A stretch of 64,000 bases of DNA from Paenibacillus_E sp964253085 (GTDB lineage Bacteria > Bacillota > Bacilli > Paenibacillales > NBRC-103111), in NCBI RefSeq assembly GCF_964253085.1, contig NZ_CAXUQH020000001.1, forward strand, positions 7,998,001 to 8,062,000, written 5' to 3'. A program made the position numbers and the translations under genes. Within the stretch, counting starts at the first letter, position 1. Every line of letters begins with the position of its first letter. Below the pieces are notes generated by a model. The model was not told the origin of the DNA. It saw only the letters and a program-made list of their open reading frames with translations, and searched no databases. Below are positions 17,730 to 26,293 of this stretch, piece after piece.

Positions 17730-19164
17730 CTCCAACTTCCTCTCCTTCGGCAGGCAGCCGCAGGACGACCTTCGTCCCTCGGCCAGGATCACTTTCAATG
17801 TGCACGAGATCCTTTTTGCCATAAAATAAAGCTAAGCGTCTGAACACATTTCGTGTTCCTAAACCTGTGGACTGGCCGTTAGCGTGGGCAACCTGCGGTT
17901 CCCCGTCCACATCAAGCAGAGCTGCACGGATCTCCTCGCTCATCCCCACCCCATTATCCGATATCGCGACTAGCGTTTCGCCACTCCCTTGTGTAATTGT
18001 GAGCTGAATCACGGCTCCCGCTTCCATACCCTCGATGCCATGCACGAACACATTTTCGAGTATCGGCTGCAGCGTAAGCATCGGTACGGGAACGTCCAGC
18101 CCGCCCTCATCAATCTCCATCACAAACTGAATGCGATTGCGGAACCTTGCTTGCTGAATGGTGAAATATTGTTTCGCATGCTCCACCTCATCCCTGAGCC
18201 GCACAGGACGATCCAGCTTTCGCAAATTATAGCGGAGCAAATTCGACATAGTGACCGTCAAATCACTTGTTTGCTCGGCGCCCTCCAGCAGGGCAAGCTT
18301 GGACAGCACATTCAAGGAATTGAAGAGAAAGTGCGGGTTCATTTGATTTTGCAACACTTCGAGCTCCATTTCTTTCAATTGCTTGTCCTTCTCCAAACCT
18401 TCCGTTTCCTTCACAATTAGCGCTTTGAGATTATCCTGCATATGTCCAAAGGCTCGTGCTAATACGCCAAACTCATGCTCTACCGGCAATTGGGGGATGG
18501 GAGCATGCAGATCACCGTTTGACATTTGCTGCGCTACCTGAGCCAGCTGTCCAATCGGTCTCGAGATACCCCATGAAATGCGATAGGCAAGCACGATGCT
18601 GATCAAGGTTGTGAGGATGAAAATAACGACACCCCACTGGTTCATGGCCTCCGTTTGGACCAGAATTTGCCGATAGAGTGGCTGATAGTAGTTTAACTCC
18701 AAATCAATCAGCTGGTAGCCTTCCTCCTGTATGAATGCCGCTGTCCGCTCCGCTTCTTCATAAAAGGCCGTATACGCTAATGTATCTGGGCTGCTGGCTG
18801 CTTGGATCACCCCTGCTTCCTGTGCCATGAAGGTGTCGACCATATGGGTGTAGCTGCGGAACGTGAGGTCGGTCGCTGGCATCTTGTTTAGCGAAGCTAA
18901 TTTCTGCTGCAGTGCCTGCAGCCCCTCCTTCTGGCGCAAGAAGGCCAACCGGCTGTCTTCGCTTCGGTCCACTAAGTAAACGTTCATTGCACGAAGATTG
19001 TCCTGTGTTTGCCCGGCAATTTGCTTGTATAGCAATACCCGATCGAGCATGACATTATAGCTATCCTGTACGGATCTGCCACTATGAAAGATGAAGTAAG
19101 CCACGGCATTATTCAAAATAAACAGCGCAGGCAGCACAATAAACAACATGCGACGTATGTTCAC
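17704..19164 (-). CDS. LytS/YesM-type sensor histidine kinase
   Basis: 486-residue membrane kinase. Membrane segments lie near residues 5-25 and 175-198 and enclose an extracellular helical domain of about 150 residues, followed by a HAMP domain. The His-kinase core is of the LytS/YesM type with LQNQMNPHFLFNSLNVL (phospho-His), and the ATPase domain shows ISDNGVG and GLGTRN. Start is GTG at 19164, overlapping the stop of the binding-protein gene in GTGA. There is no Cache sensor of the usual YesM type. The membrane-anchored sugar-binding protein from the gene just upstream probably does the sensing, as in the XylFII-LytS system. Confidence 0.92.
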   Translation of the reverse strand: MNIRRMLFIVLPALFILNNAVAYFIFHSGRSVQDSYNVMLDRVLLYKQIAGQTQDNLRAMNVYLVDRSEDSRLAFLRQKEGLQALQQKLASLNKMPATDLTFRSYTHMVDTFMAQEAGVIQAASSPDTLAYTAFYEEAERTAAFIQEEGYQLIDLELNYYQPLYRQILVQTEAMNQWGVVIFILTTLISIVLAYRISWGISRPIGQLAQVAQQMSNGDLHAPIPQLPVEHEFGVLARAFGHMQDNLKALIVKETEGLEKDKQLKEMELEVLQNQMNPHFLFNSLNVLSKLALLEGAEQTSDLTVTMSNLLRYNLRKLDRPVRLRDEVEHAKQYFTIQQARFRNRIQFVMEIDEGGLDVPVPMLTLQPILENVFVHGIEGMEAGAVIQLTITQGSGETLVAISDNGVGMSEEIRAALLDVDGEPQVAHANGQSTGLGTRNVFRRLALFYGKKDLVHIESDPGRGTKVVLRLPAEGEEVGDVSLTDRR

Positions 19165-20147
19165 GGGGAACTCACAGGTGTTAGCGTCGTCGCATCAAGT
19201 ATGTAGGTGCCTGTAACATGCTGCTGAGGCAAAGCTCCGCCTTTGAAAAAAGACGCTAATAACTGAACAGCTACCGAACCAATTTCATGGGGTTGTTGCA
19301 CGATGGATGCCTTGATGGTCCCTTGGCTGATCCCCTGCCTTGTCGCAGCGAGATCATCGAAGCCGAACACAAGCGTACCCTCTCGATGTGCCGCTTTTAC
19401 CCCTTCCACGATGCCTGCTGCATCTAAGGAGCTGAAACCCACCATCGTCTGAATGGCGGGATACTGCTTCAGCATCGCCTCCGTATGCTTCGCTGCCTGA
19501 ATGCGGGATATATTCGATGCGCGGATATCTATCATTTCAAAATAAGGCGTGTTCGCAATAGCAGCTCGGAATCCCTCTAAACGCTGCTGCTGATTCTCCG
19601 CCTGCTCACTTCCGATAATAACGCCGATTCGCCCCTTGCCGATTGCTGCTCTCGCCACGAGCTCTCCTATCTGTCTTCCGGCTTCCCGATTATCTGTGCC
19701 CACATAGGTCAATCTGCGGCTCGCTGGCTCATCCGCATCTAACGTAATCACAGGAATGCCTTGATCAATCGCTTTGCCGATCAGCATGTCATATTGCGGC
19801 TCCTTGATCCCTTGCACAAGAAGGGCATCCGGCTTAGCTGCAATCGACTTCTCCAGCAGGGTCGTTTGTTCAGCTGGGTTGATACGAATCGGACCCAAGT
19901 AATCAATCATCATACCACGGCTTGCCGCGGCCTCACCAGCACCCTTCTCCACCGTTCGCCAGAATGGGTTGTCCAGCTCTTGAGCGATCAGCACAACGTG
20001 TTTGAACGGCTCTTCCACTTCGCTATGCGGCTCCATCTGCCCGACGAGCCTGCCAATATGCACGGTGGATTTGAGAAATTGCAGCATTACATAGCAAAAA
20101 ACAAGAAATAAGCCCAGCAGACCGAGCGTCCAGCTTCTATTCCGCAT
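19161..20147 (-). CDS. membrane-anchored sugar-binding protein (RbsB/XylF-like), signal input
   Basis: 328-residue periplasmic-binding-protein-like domain of the type that binds sugars or autoinducer 2 (VVLIAQELDNPFWRTVEKGAGEAA, ITLDADEPASRRLTYVGTDN). The N-terminus has one hydrophobic stretch (about residues 6-24) with no lipobox Cys, so it is a signal anchor and not a lipoprotein. The start at 20147 has a full AGGAGGTGA 4 nt upstream. No ABC permease or ATPase is nearby. It is co-transcribed with a LytS-type kinase and YesN-type regulator, so it probably acts as a receptor subunit and not in transport. Confidence 0.9.
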   Translation of the reverse strand: MRNRSWTLGLLGLFLVFCYVMLQFLKSTVHIGRLVGQMEPHSEVEEPFKHVVLIAQELDNPFWRTVEKGAGEAAASRGMMIDYLGPIRINPAEQTTLLEKSIAAKPDALLVQGIKEPQYDMLIGKAIDQGIPVITLDADEPASRRLTYVGTDNREAGRQIGELVARAAIGKGRIGVIIGSEQAENQQQRLEGFRAAIANTPYFEMIDIRASNISRIQAAKHTEAMLKQYPAIQTMVGFSSLDAAGIVEGVKAAHREGTLVFGFDDLAATRQGISQGTIKASIVQQPHEIGSVAVQLLASFFKGGALPQQHVTGTYILDATTLTPVSSP

Positions 20148-20344
20148 CGTGTCACCTCCTAAGCGCATTCGTCCGCTAGGAGGAACGCTTTTTGTTTAGT
20201 ATGAACCCGGTGAGGGTTGCACATGCAGGGTTTGCCATAGGAGGAGCGTTGAGGGGCTGGTTTGTGAAAGACGGCACATAGTCGTGAATTTGGATGAGGA
20301 GACGAGAGCGTGAGCGTGGACTTAGCTTTGAGCAGCTAGTTGCT

Positions 20345-20536
20345 GATTAGCTGGAAAACCTCCATCTATTTTCACCAAAATACCCTCGAAATGTGGATTA
20401 GATGGATTTCATACAGGTAATTCCTCTATATCCGGCTCAATGGGGCATATGTGCTCAAATTAGCTGTAGGTTTTCCAGTTAATCGGAGAAATGAGCTGAA
20501 ATCGCTGGAAATAGCTGTATGTTTTCCAGTAAGTTG
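20345..20536. repeat. four-unit palindromic intergenic element, copy 3
   Basis: Units start near 20345, 20396, 20458 and 20510, with spacing of 51, 62 and 52 nt. Here the element lies between divergent genes, in the 610-nt gap 20148-20757. The right part of this gap also holds AGACTTTC-type dyads (near 20676-20706) that may belong to the ABC promoter; no -35/-10 pair is clear enough to call. Confidence 0.82.
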
Positions 20537-20757
20537 AGACGGTGGTGCTTTCTAAGAGTCTTCAGTAAGTCCTTGGCGGAATCGACAGCGGACCCCAGAG
20601 AGTCCCCCGTGGGTACTCAGAATTTCCTTAAAGTCCTCAGAAAACCCCCGCCCCTCCTACTCTCCTGCACATCGAAAGACTTTCGTAAGGTTTAGGAAAG
20701 AGTCTTGCATGATGTGTCTAGTAAGATAAGCGTATGAAACTAATTGGAGGTACGCAT

Positions 20758-21504
20758 ATGAACCATTTGAACATACAACCCGTTGTCGAAGTACGCAATC
20801 TGACGAAGCGGATTCGACATAAGAACATCGTGGATCAGATTAGTTTTGAGCTTTTTCCGGGCGAGGTATTCGGCTTTCTCGGCCCTAATGGCGCTGGCAA
20901 AACAACAACCATCCGCATGATGGTCGGCCTCATCGGCATGAGCGACGGTGATGTCGCAATCAGCGGACACAGCATTCGCACTAGCTTCCGGGAAGCGATT
21001 CGACACGTAGGCGCGATTATCGAGAATCCCGAGCTCTACAAGCATCTCACCGGGATGCAAAATCTGAAGCAATTCGCTCGCATGGTGGGGAATATCCCCC
21101 AGAGCCGCATCGACCAGATCGTGCAGCTAGTCGGGCTGTCAGCCCGCATTCACGATAAAGTGAAGACGTACTCGCTCGGCATGCGCCAACGGCTAGGCAT
21201 CGCCCAGGCCCTGCTCCATAAGCCCGCCGTGCTCATCCTCGATGAGCCGACCAACGGTCTTGACCCGGCAGGCATCCGCGAAATGCGCCAGCTCGTCCGT
21301 AAGTTAGCCGCTGAAGAAGGCATCGCGGTGATGGTCTCCTCCCATCTGCTCGCCGAAATGGAGCAAATGTGCGACCGCTTCGGCGTCGTAATCGAAGGGC
21401 GTTTGCGAACGACCTTCGCACTTGCAGACTTTCAGACGCAGACGAACATACAAACACTCGAAGAGAAATATATCGAGCTCACGGAGGTTGCCAACTATGC
21501 TTAA
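20758..21504 (+). CDS. ABC transporter ATP-binding protein (BcrA/NatA-like)
   Basis: 248-residue ATPase of an ABC-2 exporter of the bacitracin/lantibiotic-resistance type. Walker A GPNGAGKTTT, signature YSLGMRQRLGIAQALL, Walker B VLILDEPTNGLDPAGIREMRQ and the H-loop in SSHLLAEMEQ are intact. The C-terminal extension is short compared with the paralogue at 33520-34452. The ATG at 20758 follows TTGGAGG; the ATG at 20734 has no binding site. It overlaps the permease gene by 8 nt and heads the ABC-two-component-ABC block. Confidence 0.92.
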   Translation: MNHLNIQPVVEVRNLTKRIRHKNIVDQISFELFPGEVFGFLGPNGAGKTTTIRMMVGLIGMSDGDVAISGHSIRTSFREAIRHVGAIIENPELYKHLTGMQNLKQFARMVGNIPQSRIDQIVQLVGLSARIHDKVKTYSLGMRQRLGIAQALLHKPAVLILDEPTNGLDPAGIREMRQLVRKLAAEEGIAVMVSSHLLAEMEQMCDRFGVVIEGRLRTTFALADFQTQTNIQTLEEKYIELTEVANYA

Positions 21505-22291
21505 TTTCATCAAACTCGTGCAAAATGAGGGCATTAAGATCTTCACCAAAATCGGAACTTGGGTGATGATTGCCTTCATTCCGATTCTTGTTATCGCAGC
21601 AGCCTTTCTCTGTAAGTATGCAAATCAAGACGAGCTTACCGTGAACAATGTGTGGGAGTTCTTAGACTTGTGCCTTTCCGCCATTCCAAATCTCATGGAT
21701 ATTGCCACATTGTTTACGATTATCGTTGCCGCGGGCATCGTAGCCTCCGAGTTCTCCGGCGGTACGATCAAATTACTACTGATCCGGCCCTTCAGCCGCT
21801 CAACGATCTTACTTTCCAAGTTCGTGACCGTCCTATTGTTCGGGGTGGGCCTTATGCTATTGCTTTTATTAACCACTTTTCTTACAGGTGGCATGTTTTT
21901 CGGATTTGATGGTGCTTCCGAGCTTCATGCCGGGGCAGCGTTCTCGAATGTGGCTTACTCCTGGAAAGCTATCGGCTACAGCGGCATCGAAATGATCGTC
22001 ATGGTCACACTAGCGTTTATGTTCTCTTCTGTGTTTCGTGCAAGTTCCATGGCCATCGGGATTTCCTTGTTCTTCTTATTGACCAGTGGGCAATTAGCCT
22101 ACGTGCTCAAACAATTTGAATGGTCCAAATTTCTGATTTTTGCCAACACGAATTTGCTGAGTTATGTGGATGGCATGCCGCTCATAGCCAGTATGTCTTT
22201 ATCTTTTTCCTTGATGATATTGGCCTGTTATCAGCTGCTCTTCCTCGCTCTAGCTTGGTATGTGTTCGCGAAGCGTGATGTTTCTATATAA
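21497..22291 (+). CDS. ABC-2 type permease
   Basis: 264-residue permease with about six membrane segments and the family's FSGGTIKLLLIRPFSRSTILLSK cytoplasmic loop after helix 2. GGAGG at 21483-21487, inside the ATPase gene, serves the ATG at 21497. The upstream in-frame region belongs to the ATPase gene in another frame. It partners the ATPase just before it. It resembles the permease at 32583-33536, so the two modules are paralogous. The substrate is not known; peptide antibiotic export or sensing is the usual role. Confidence 0.88.
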   Translation: MLNFIKLVQNEGIKIFTKIGTWVMIAFIPILVIAAAFLCKYANQDELTVNNVWEFLDLCLSAIPNLMDIATLFTIIVAAGIVASEFSGGTIKLLLIRPFSRSTILLSKFVTVLLFGVGLMLLLLLTTFLTGGMFFGFDGASELHAGAAFSNVAYSWKAIGYSGIEMIVMVTLAFMFSSVFRASSMAIGISLFFLLTSGQLAYVLKQFEWSKFLIFANTNLLSYVDGMPLIASMSLSFSLMILACYQLLFLALAWYVFAKRDVSI

Positions 22292-22361
22292 GCTGCATCC
22301 GTTTCATTATGAGCGGACAAAGCAGTATACTGGAAGCATATGACATAAAGGTGGAAATGAC

Positions 22362-23060
22362 ATGGCTAATCACATTTTGCTTGTAGAAGATGACCCGGCA
22401 ATTGCTGAAATGGTCCTGGGCCATTTAACCAAAGAGAGTCTCACCGTTCGACATGCCCCTGATGGGGAGGCGGCGCTGCGGCTCTTTGCCGAGGAAGCTT
22501 TTGATATGATACTACTGGATCTGATGCTGCCTGGAGTCGATGGCATGGAAGTGCTGCGCAGGGTGCGGAGCGGAAGTACTGTGCCTGTGCTCATATTGTC
22601 CGCGAAAGATAGTGATGTTGAGAAAGCATTGGGTCTCGGCTTTGGAGCAGATGACTACTTGGCGAAGCCATTCTCTCTTATTGAGTTGTCGGCACGTGTA
22701 AAAGCCATTTTGCGGCGGGCTTCCCAATATGCCAGTCCTTCAGCACAGGCTGAGCACGCCCTCTTGCGCATTCATGAGCTGACGCTTCATCCCGATGAGC
22801 ATCTCGTGACCAAAAATGACACGCCTCTCAATCTCACTGCGAAGGAGCTTCTTATTTTAAAACTATTGATGTCCCATCCCAAACGCGCCTTCTCCAAGGA
22901 GCAAATCTATCGCTCGGTATGGAATGACGCTTATTATGACGATGTGAATGCGATTCAGGTCCATATTTCCCGCCTACGGGAGAAGATTGAGGACGATCCT
23001 GCGCACCCGCGTTACATTAAGACCGTATGGGGGATTGGTTACAAAATGGGGGATTTCTGA
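22362..23060 (+). CDS. OmpR/PhoB-family response regulator
   Basis: 232 residues. Receiver domain with Asp53 in ILLDLMLPGVDG and Lys in YLAKPFSL, linker near 120-135, and a C-terminal winged helix ending VNAIQVHISRLREKIEDDPAHPRYIKTVWGIGYKM. The ATG at 22362 follows AAGGTGG. It is paired with the kinase 1 nt downstream and flanked by two ABC-2 modules, which it probably controls. The first module may be transcribed separately, since 70 nt separate the two. Confidence 0.93.
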   Translation: MANHILLVEDDPAIAEMVLGHLTKESLTVRHAPDGEAALRLFAEEAFDMILLDLMLPGVDGMEVLRRVRSGSTVPVLILSAKDSDVEKALGLGFGADDYLAKPFSLIELSARVKAILRRASQYASPSAQAEHALLRIHELTLHPDEHLVTKNDTPLNLTAKELLILKLLMSHPKRAFSKEQIYRSVWNDAYYDDVNAIQVHISRLREKIEDDPAHPRYIKTVWGIGYKMGDF

Positions 23061-23061
23061 T

Positions 23062-23997
23062 ATGGACATTGTATGGCCCAGCCTGTGTATCCTTCTTGGA
23101 ATAGTCATCTTCGTTCAATTGAAGATCAGAATCGACCAATCGCGTCATCTCCGCTATTTGCAAACGAAACTAACCGATATTCTTGATCAGGAATCTTCAG
23201 AGAAGGTTCATCTCCATACCGATTCCACCCAGCTCCAACGCTTACTCATTGTCATAAACCGACTCCTCGATGCGAATCGCAAAGTGGAAGCTGACTATAC
23301 TCGCAAGGAAAATGCGATCAAAAAGATGGTCGCCAACATGTCCCATGACTTGAAAACACCGCTTACGGTTGTGCTCGGCCTGACAGAAACACTCGTACAT
23401 GACCACGCTGCCAGCGAGGAGGAGCGGAAGCGACTCTCCCTCAAGGTTCACGAAAGAACGCTCGATATCCTCAATCTGACGAATCAGTTTTTCGATCTGG
23501 CGCGATTGGAATCAGGTGATCGACCCCTCCCTTTATCCAAAATCAATCTGAGTGAGGCTTGCCGGAACGGCATTCTTTTCTATTACGAATTAATTGAGTC
23601 ACAAGGTCTCGAAGTCGATGTCGCCATACCCGAAAAGCCGATCTATGCGTATGGGAATACGGAGGCACTCGGACGTGTGCTGCAAAATCTACTCTCCAAC
23701 GCAATCCGTTATGGAAACGATGGCGGGATTATTGGCATCACGTTGCGACAAGATGAGACTAGCGTCTATATCGACGTGTGGGATCAAGGCAAGGGGATTA
23801 ACGAGCGAGATCGCCAGAATGTTTTCGAACGCCTTTATACACTTGAGGATTCCAGAAACCAGACCTATCAAGGCAGCGGTCTAGGTCTCACGATTACGAA
23901 GCGGTTAGTTGAACTCATGGAAGGGAGTATTTCCCTGGACAGTATTCCTCATGTGAAGACCGTATTTACGGTCCGTTTTCCCACAATCCGCTTTTGA
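23062..23997 (+). CDS. sensor histidine kinase with minimal N-terminal sensor
   Basis: 311-residue kinase with a single hydrophobic segment (about residues 5-20) and no extracellular domain, then a linker and the dimerisation helix with His95 in VANMSHDLKTPLTV. The ATPase domain has LSNAIRYGNDGG, WDQGKGI and GSGLGLTI. The ATG at 23062 lies 1 nt after the regulator's stop, with GGGGGA 8 nt upstream. The lack of a sensor domain fits kinases that sense cell-envelope stress in the membrane or read it from a partner ABC transporter. Confidence 0.91.
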   Translation: MDIVWPSLCILLGIVIFVQLKIRIDQSRHLRYLQTKLTDILDQESSEKVHLHTDSTQLQRLLIVINRLLDANRKVEADYTRKENAIKKMVANMSHDLKTPLTVVLGLTETLVHDHAASEEERKRLSLKVHERTLDILNLTNQFFDLARLESGDRPLPLSKINLSEACRNGILFYYELIESQGLEVDVAIPEKPIYAYGNTEALGRVLQNLLSNAIRYGNDGGIIGITLRQDETSVYIDVWDQGKGINERDRQNVFERLYTLEDSRNQTYQGSGLGLTITKRLVELMEGSISLDSIPHVKTVFTVRFPTIRF

Positions 23998-24012
23998 AAG
24001 GAACCTTATGTG

Positions 24013-24948
24013 ATGAGCCTTATTCTTCAAACGAAGCAATTGTCTAAAAGGTACAAAAAGACCGAAGTTGTCTCAGGTGTCAACATGCGCGTGCGTCGTG
24101 GCGAGATCTACGGTTTCCTCGGCCCGAATGGTGCGGGCAAAACAACGGTCATGCGTATGCTTACCAATCTAATCCCGCCGACTAGCGGTGAAATTGAATT
24201 GTTCGGGGCTCCACTAACCCCCCACTCTTACGAAACGATGAAACGGATGGGCAGCATTATTGAGTATCCGATCTTCTATGACCATCTGACTGCACGTGCT
24301 AATCTGGAGCTGCACTGCGAATATATGGGCTATTACGATAAAATTGCTATACATGAAACACTGGATCTCGTTGGATTGTCCGACATTGGCAATAAACCCG
24401 TGAAGGATTTCTCACTTGGCATGAAGCAGCGTCTTGGCATTGGCCGAGCCATCTGTACGAAGCCCGAGTTGCTCATCCTCGATGAGCCCGTCAATGGCAT
24501 GGATCCATCGGGTATTCGTGAAATCCGTGATCTATTTCGCATGTTGAGCAAGGAATTTGGCATGACGCTGCTCATTTCCAGTCATATTTTACAGGAAATT
24601 GAGCAATTGGCTGATACAATCGGTGTCATTAACCATGGAAAGCTGCTCGAAGAGGTATCCATGGAACAGGTTCGTGGACGTCATAACGAGTATACGGAAA
24701 TTGTCGTGACGGATGTGCCGCGGGCTGTGCTTGTCCTGGAAGATAAGCTGGCTATCGTTAATTATAAAATTATGGACCACAGCACCATACGCATCTATGA
24801 TACTCGTCTTGCCCCTGTAGAGCTGAATCGCTTACTTGTGCAGCATGAGATTGGCGTCGAGGCGCTGAACAAAAAGACCCGCTCGCTCGAAGACTATTTC
24901 CTCGGGGTCATCGAAGGAGGAAACCATGATGCTATGGAAGCTCATTAA
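24013..24948 (+). CDS. ABC transporter ATP-binding protein, second module
   Basis: About 311 residues. Walker A GPNGAGKTTV, signature FSLGMKQRLGIGRAIC, Walker B LLILDEPVNGMDPSGIREIRD and H-loop SSHILQEIEQ. The C-terminal 90 residues form the regulatory extension seen in BcrA-like ATPases. A GTG at 24010 or the ATG at 24013 can serve as start; AAAGGA lies 7-10 nt before them. It follows the kinase by 15 nt and overlaps the permease by 23 nt, so it is part of the same operon. Confidence 0.91.
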   Translation: MSLILQTKQLSKRYKKTEVVSGVNMRVRRGEIYGFLGPNGAGKTTVMRMLTNLIPPTSGEIELFGAPLTPHSYETMKRMGSIIEYPIFYDHLTARANLELHCEYMGYYDKIAIHETLDLVGLSDIGNKPVKDFSLGMKQRLGIGRAICTKPELLILDEPVNGMDPSGIREIRDLFRMLSKEFGMTLLISSHILQEIEQLADTIGVINHGKLLEEVSMEQVRGRHNEYTEIVVTDVPRAVLVLEDKLAIVNYKIMDHSTIRIYDTRLAPVELNRLLVQHEIGVEALNKKTRSLEDYFLGVIEGGNHDAMEAH

Positions 24949-25609
24949 GCTGGAACTGAAGAAAACGAAGTGGCGGGGACTTTTACTTAGCGCCGTGATC
25001 ACCAATCTCATGGTAGCACTATGGGTCATAGGTAGCGATGTACCTAATAATGAAATCATAAGCTATGACCGAGCTTTCCAGAGCATTATGAACTATGCCG
25101 GGATTACCTTCATTATTTTCGGTTCCGTGCTAATGTCCCGAATGGTCATTGACGAGTATCGGAACAAAACGATTACCCTTCTCTTCGCCTACCCCGTGCC
25201 TCGTAAACAGGTATTCTTGGCCAAATTGATCATTATCGGGGCTTGGACCTTCGCTACGGTGCTATTCAACAATGTTTTCGTGTTGCTCTCACTTCTATTC
25301 TTCAATTCGCATAACCATTACATTACCGAAACGCTAACCAACGACCGGCTTATGAAAGAAGCGATTCGCATCCTGATTTTCGCTTTTGCATGTGGGAGCG
25401 TGTCGCTAATTCCGCTCTATTTCGGCATGATCCGCAAAACGATGCCTGCCTTAATCGTGAGTTCATTCTTTCTATCTAACGCTACGATGGTTATTGTCAA
25501 TAACATCTCCGTCGAGGATAGTTACGGAAAATACTTAACGGCAGCCTTGCTGTGCTTCACGCTCGGAGTTCTTATGGCCTACGCGGGCGTGCGGAGGAGT
25601 CAGTTGTAG
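24926..25609 (+). CDS. ABC-2 type permease, second module
   Basis: 227-residue permease with about six membrane segments, resembling lantibiotic-immunity permeases (MWKLIKLELKKTKWRGLLLSAV-like N-terminus; conserved MVIDEYRNKTITLLFAYPVPRKQV after helix 2). AAGGAGG lies upstream of the ATG inside the ATPase gene. It is the last gene of the operon and is followed by a strong terminator. Together with the first module it probably gives resistance to a peptide antibiotic; this is inference from family and layout. Confidence 0.87.
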   Translation: MMLWKLIKLELKKTKWRGLLLSAVITNLMVALWVIGSDVPNNEIISYDRAFQSIMNYAGITFIIFGSVLMSRMVIDEYRNKTITLLFAYPVPRKQVFLAKLIIIGAWTFATVLFNNVFVLLSLLFFNSHNHYITETLTNDRLMKEAIRILIFAFACGSVSLIPLYFGMIRKTMPALIVSSFFLSNATMVIVNNISVEDSYGKYLTAALLCFTLGVLMAYAGVRRSQL

Positions 25610-25638
25610 GCTGGCAATAAAAGCTTTTAAACATATTG

Positions 25639-25680
25639 AGCCCGTATCTGAGCGCCTATGCGCTTTGATACGGGCTTGTT
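25639..25680 (+). terminator. intrinsic terminator of the ABC-two-component-ABC operon
   Basis: Stem AGCCCGTATC/GATACGGGCT with an inner AGCG/GCGCT stem, followed by TTGTTC. A strong hairpin, but the T-run is short. Confidence 0.75.
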
Positions 25681-25748
25681 CACTACCTATGAACTGCATG
25701 ATGTCCATCTATCTGTACAAACTAGGACAAACAACCATATTTATCAGT

Positions 25749-25797
25749 TTGACAGTACTTTATCAGTGCTTCTATAATAGTTCGTATACGAATTATT
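25749..25797 (+). promoter_or_regulatory. promoter and operator of the marR-exporter operon
   Basis: -35 TTGACA (25749-25754), 18 nt, -10 TATAAT (25773-25778). Starting within the -10 is a 22-bp near-perfect palindrome centred on TTCGTATACGAA (25781-25792). This is typical of a MarR operator that represses its own operon. Confidence 0.85.
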
Positions 25798-25825
25798 CGC
25801 CCACGAAATTTAATTGAAGGAATGA

Positions 25826-26293
25826 ATGAACATGGATGATCAGCAGCAACAGCGTACCCTTGAAATCATTCGGTCCGCACGAGAGGTCAAACAAGCCTTC
25901 CACCAGGTGATGAGTAAAGCTTACCAGCATTTAAATATCACACCGATTCAATCATTCGTCCTTCGAAAGCTGAGTGAGAAACCTGGCATCACCCTATCGG
26001 AGCTAGCCGAATGTATTCAATTGGGCAAAAGCACGACGAGCGGCATTATCGATCGCATGGTCAGAGATCAACTGGTATCCCGCGAACAATCCAGCACTGA
26101 CCGCCGTTCGGTCACCCTTAAACTGCTAGACAAGGGTGAGCTGCTGCTTCAACGCGTGCGAGAAAACCAAGTGGAACGCATGTCTCCGCTCTTGCAGATG
26201 TCCGATGATGAAATCGACAGTTTGCTTCGTATTCACCAAAAAATTGTGCGCATCCTGCACCAAGAACTGGAGGAAGATTCTACGTATGAGTAA
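25826..26293 (+). CDS. MarR-family transcriptional regulator
   Basis: 155-residue winged-helix repressor. The core reads ITPIQSFVLRKLSEKPGITLSELAECIQLGKSTTSGIIDRMVRDQLVSREQSSTDRRSVTLKL, including the D-R wing motif. Two starts are possible: ATG 25826 and ATG 25832; AAGGA lies 4 or 10 nt upstream, so the second may be preferred. The stop overlaps the exporter gene by 8 nt. It most likely represses the operon from the TTCGTATACGAA palindrome and releases it on binding a drug-like ligand. Confidence 0.9.
   Translation: MNMDDQQQQRTLEIIRSAREVKQAFHQVMSKAYQHLNITPIQSFVLRKLSEKPGITLSELAECIQLGKSTTSGIIDRMVRDQLVSREQSSTDRRSVTLKLLDKGELLLQRVRENQVERMSPLLQMSDDEIDSLLRIHQKIVRILHQELEEDSTYE

Noticed and set aside
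22948..23061. 38-codon extension of the kinase
   Set aside because: It lies inside the response regulator gene; the ATG at 23062 has GGGGGA 8 nt upstream.
26136..26285. 50-codon N-terminal extension of the DHA2 exporter
   Set aside because: It overlaps marR in another frame, and the ATG at 26286 has a good binding site and the expected family N-terminus.
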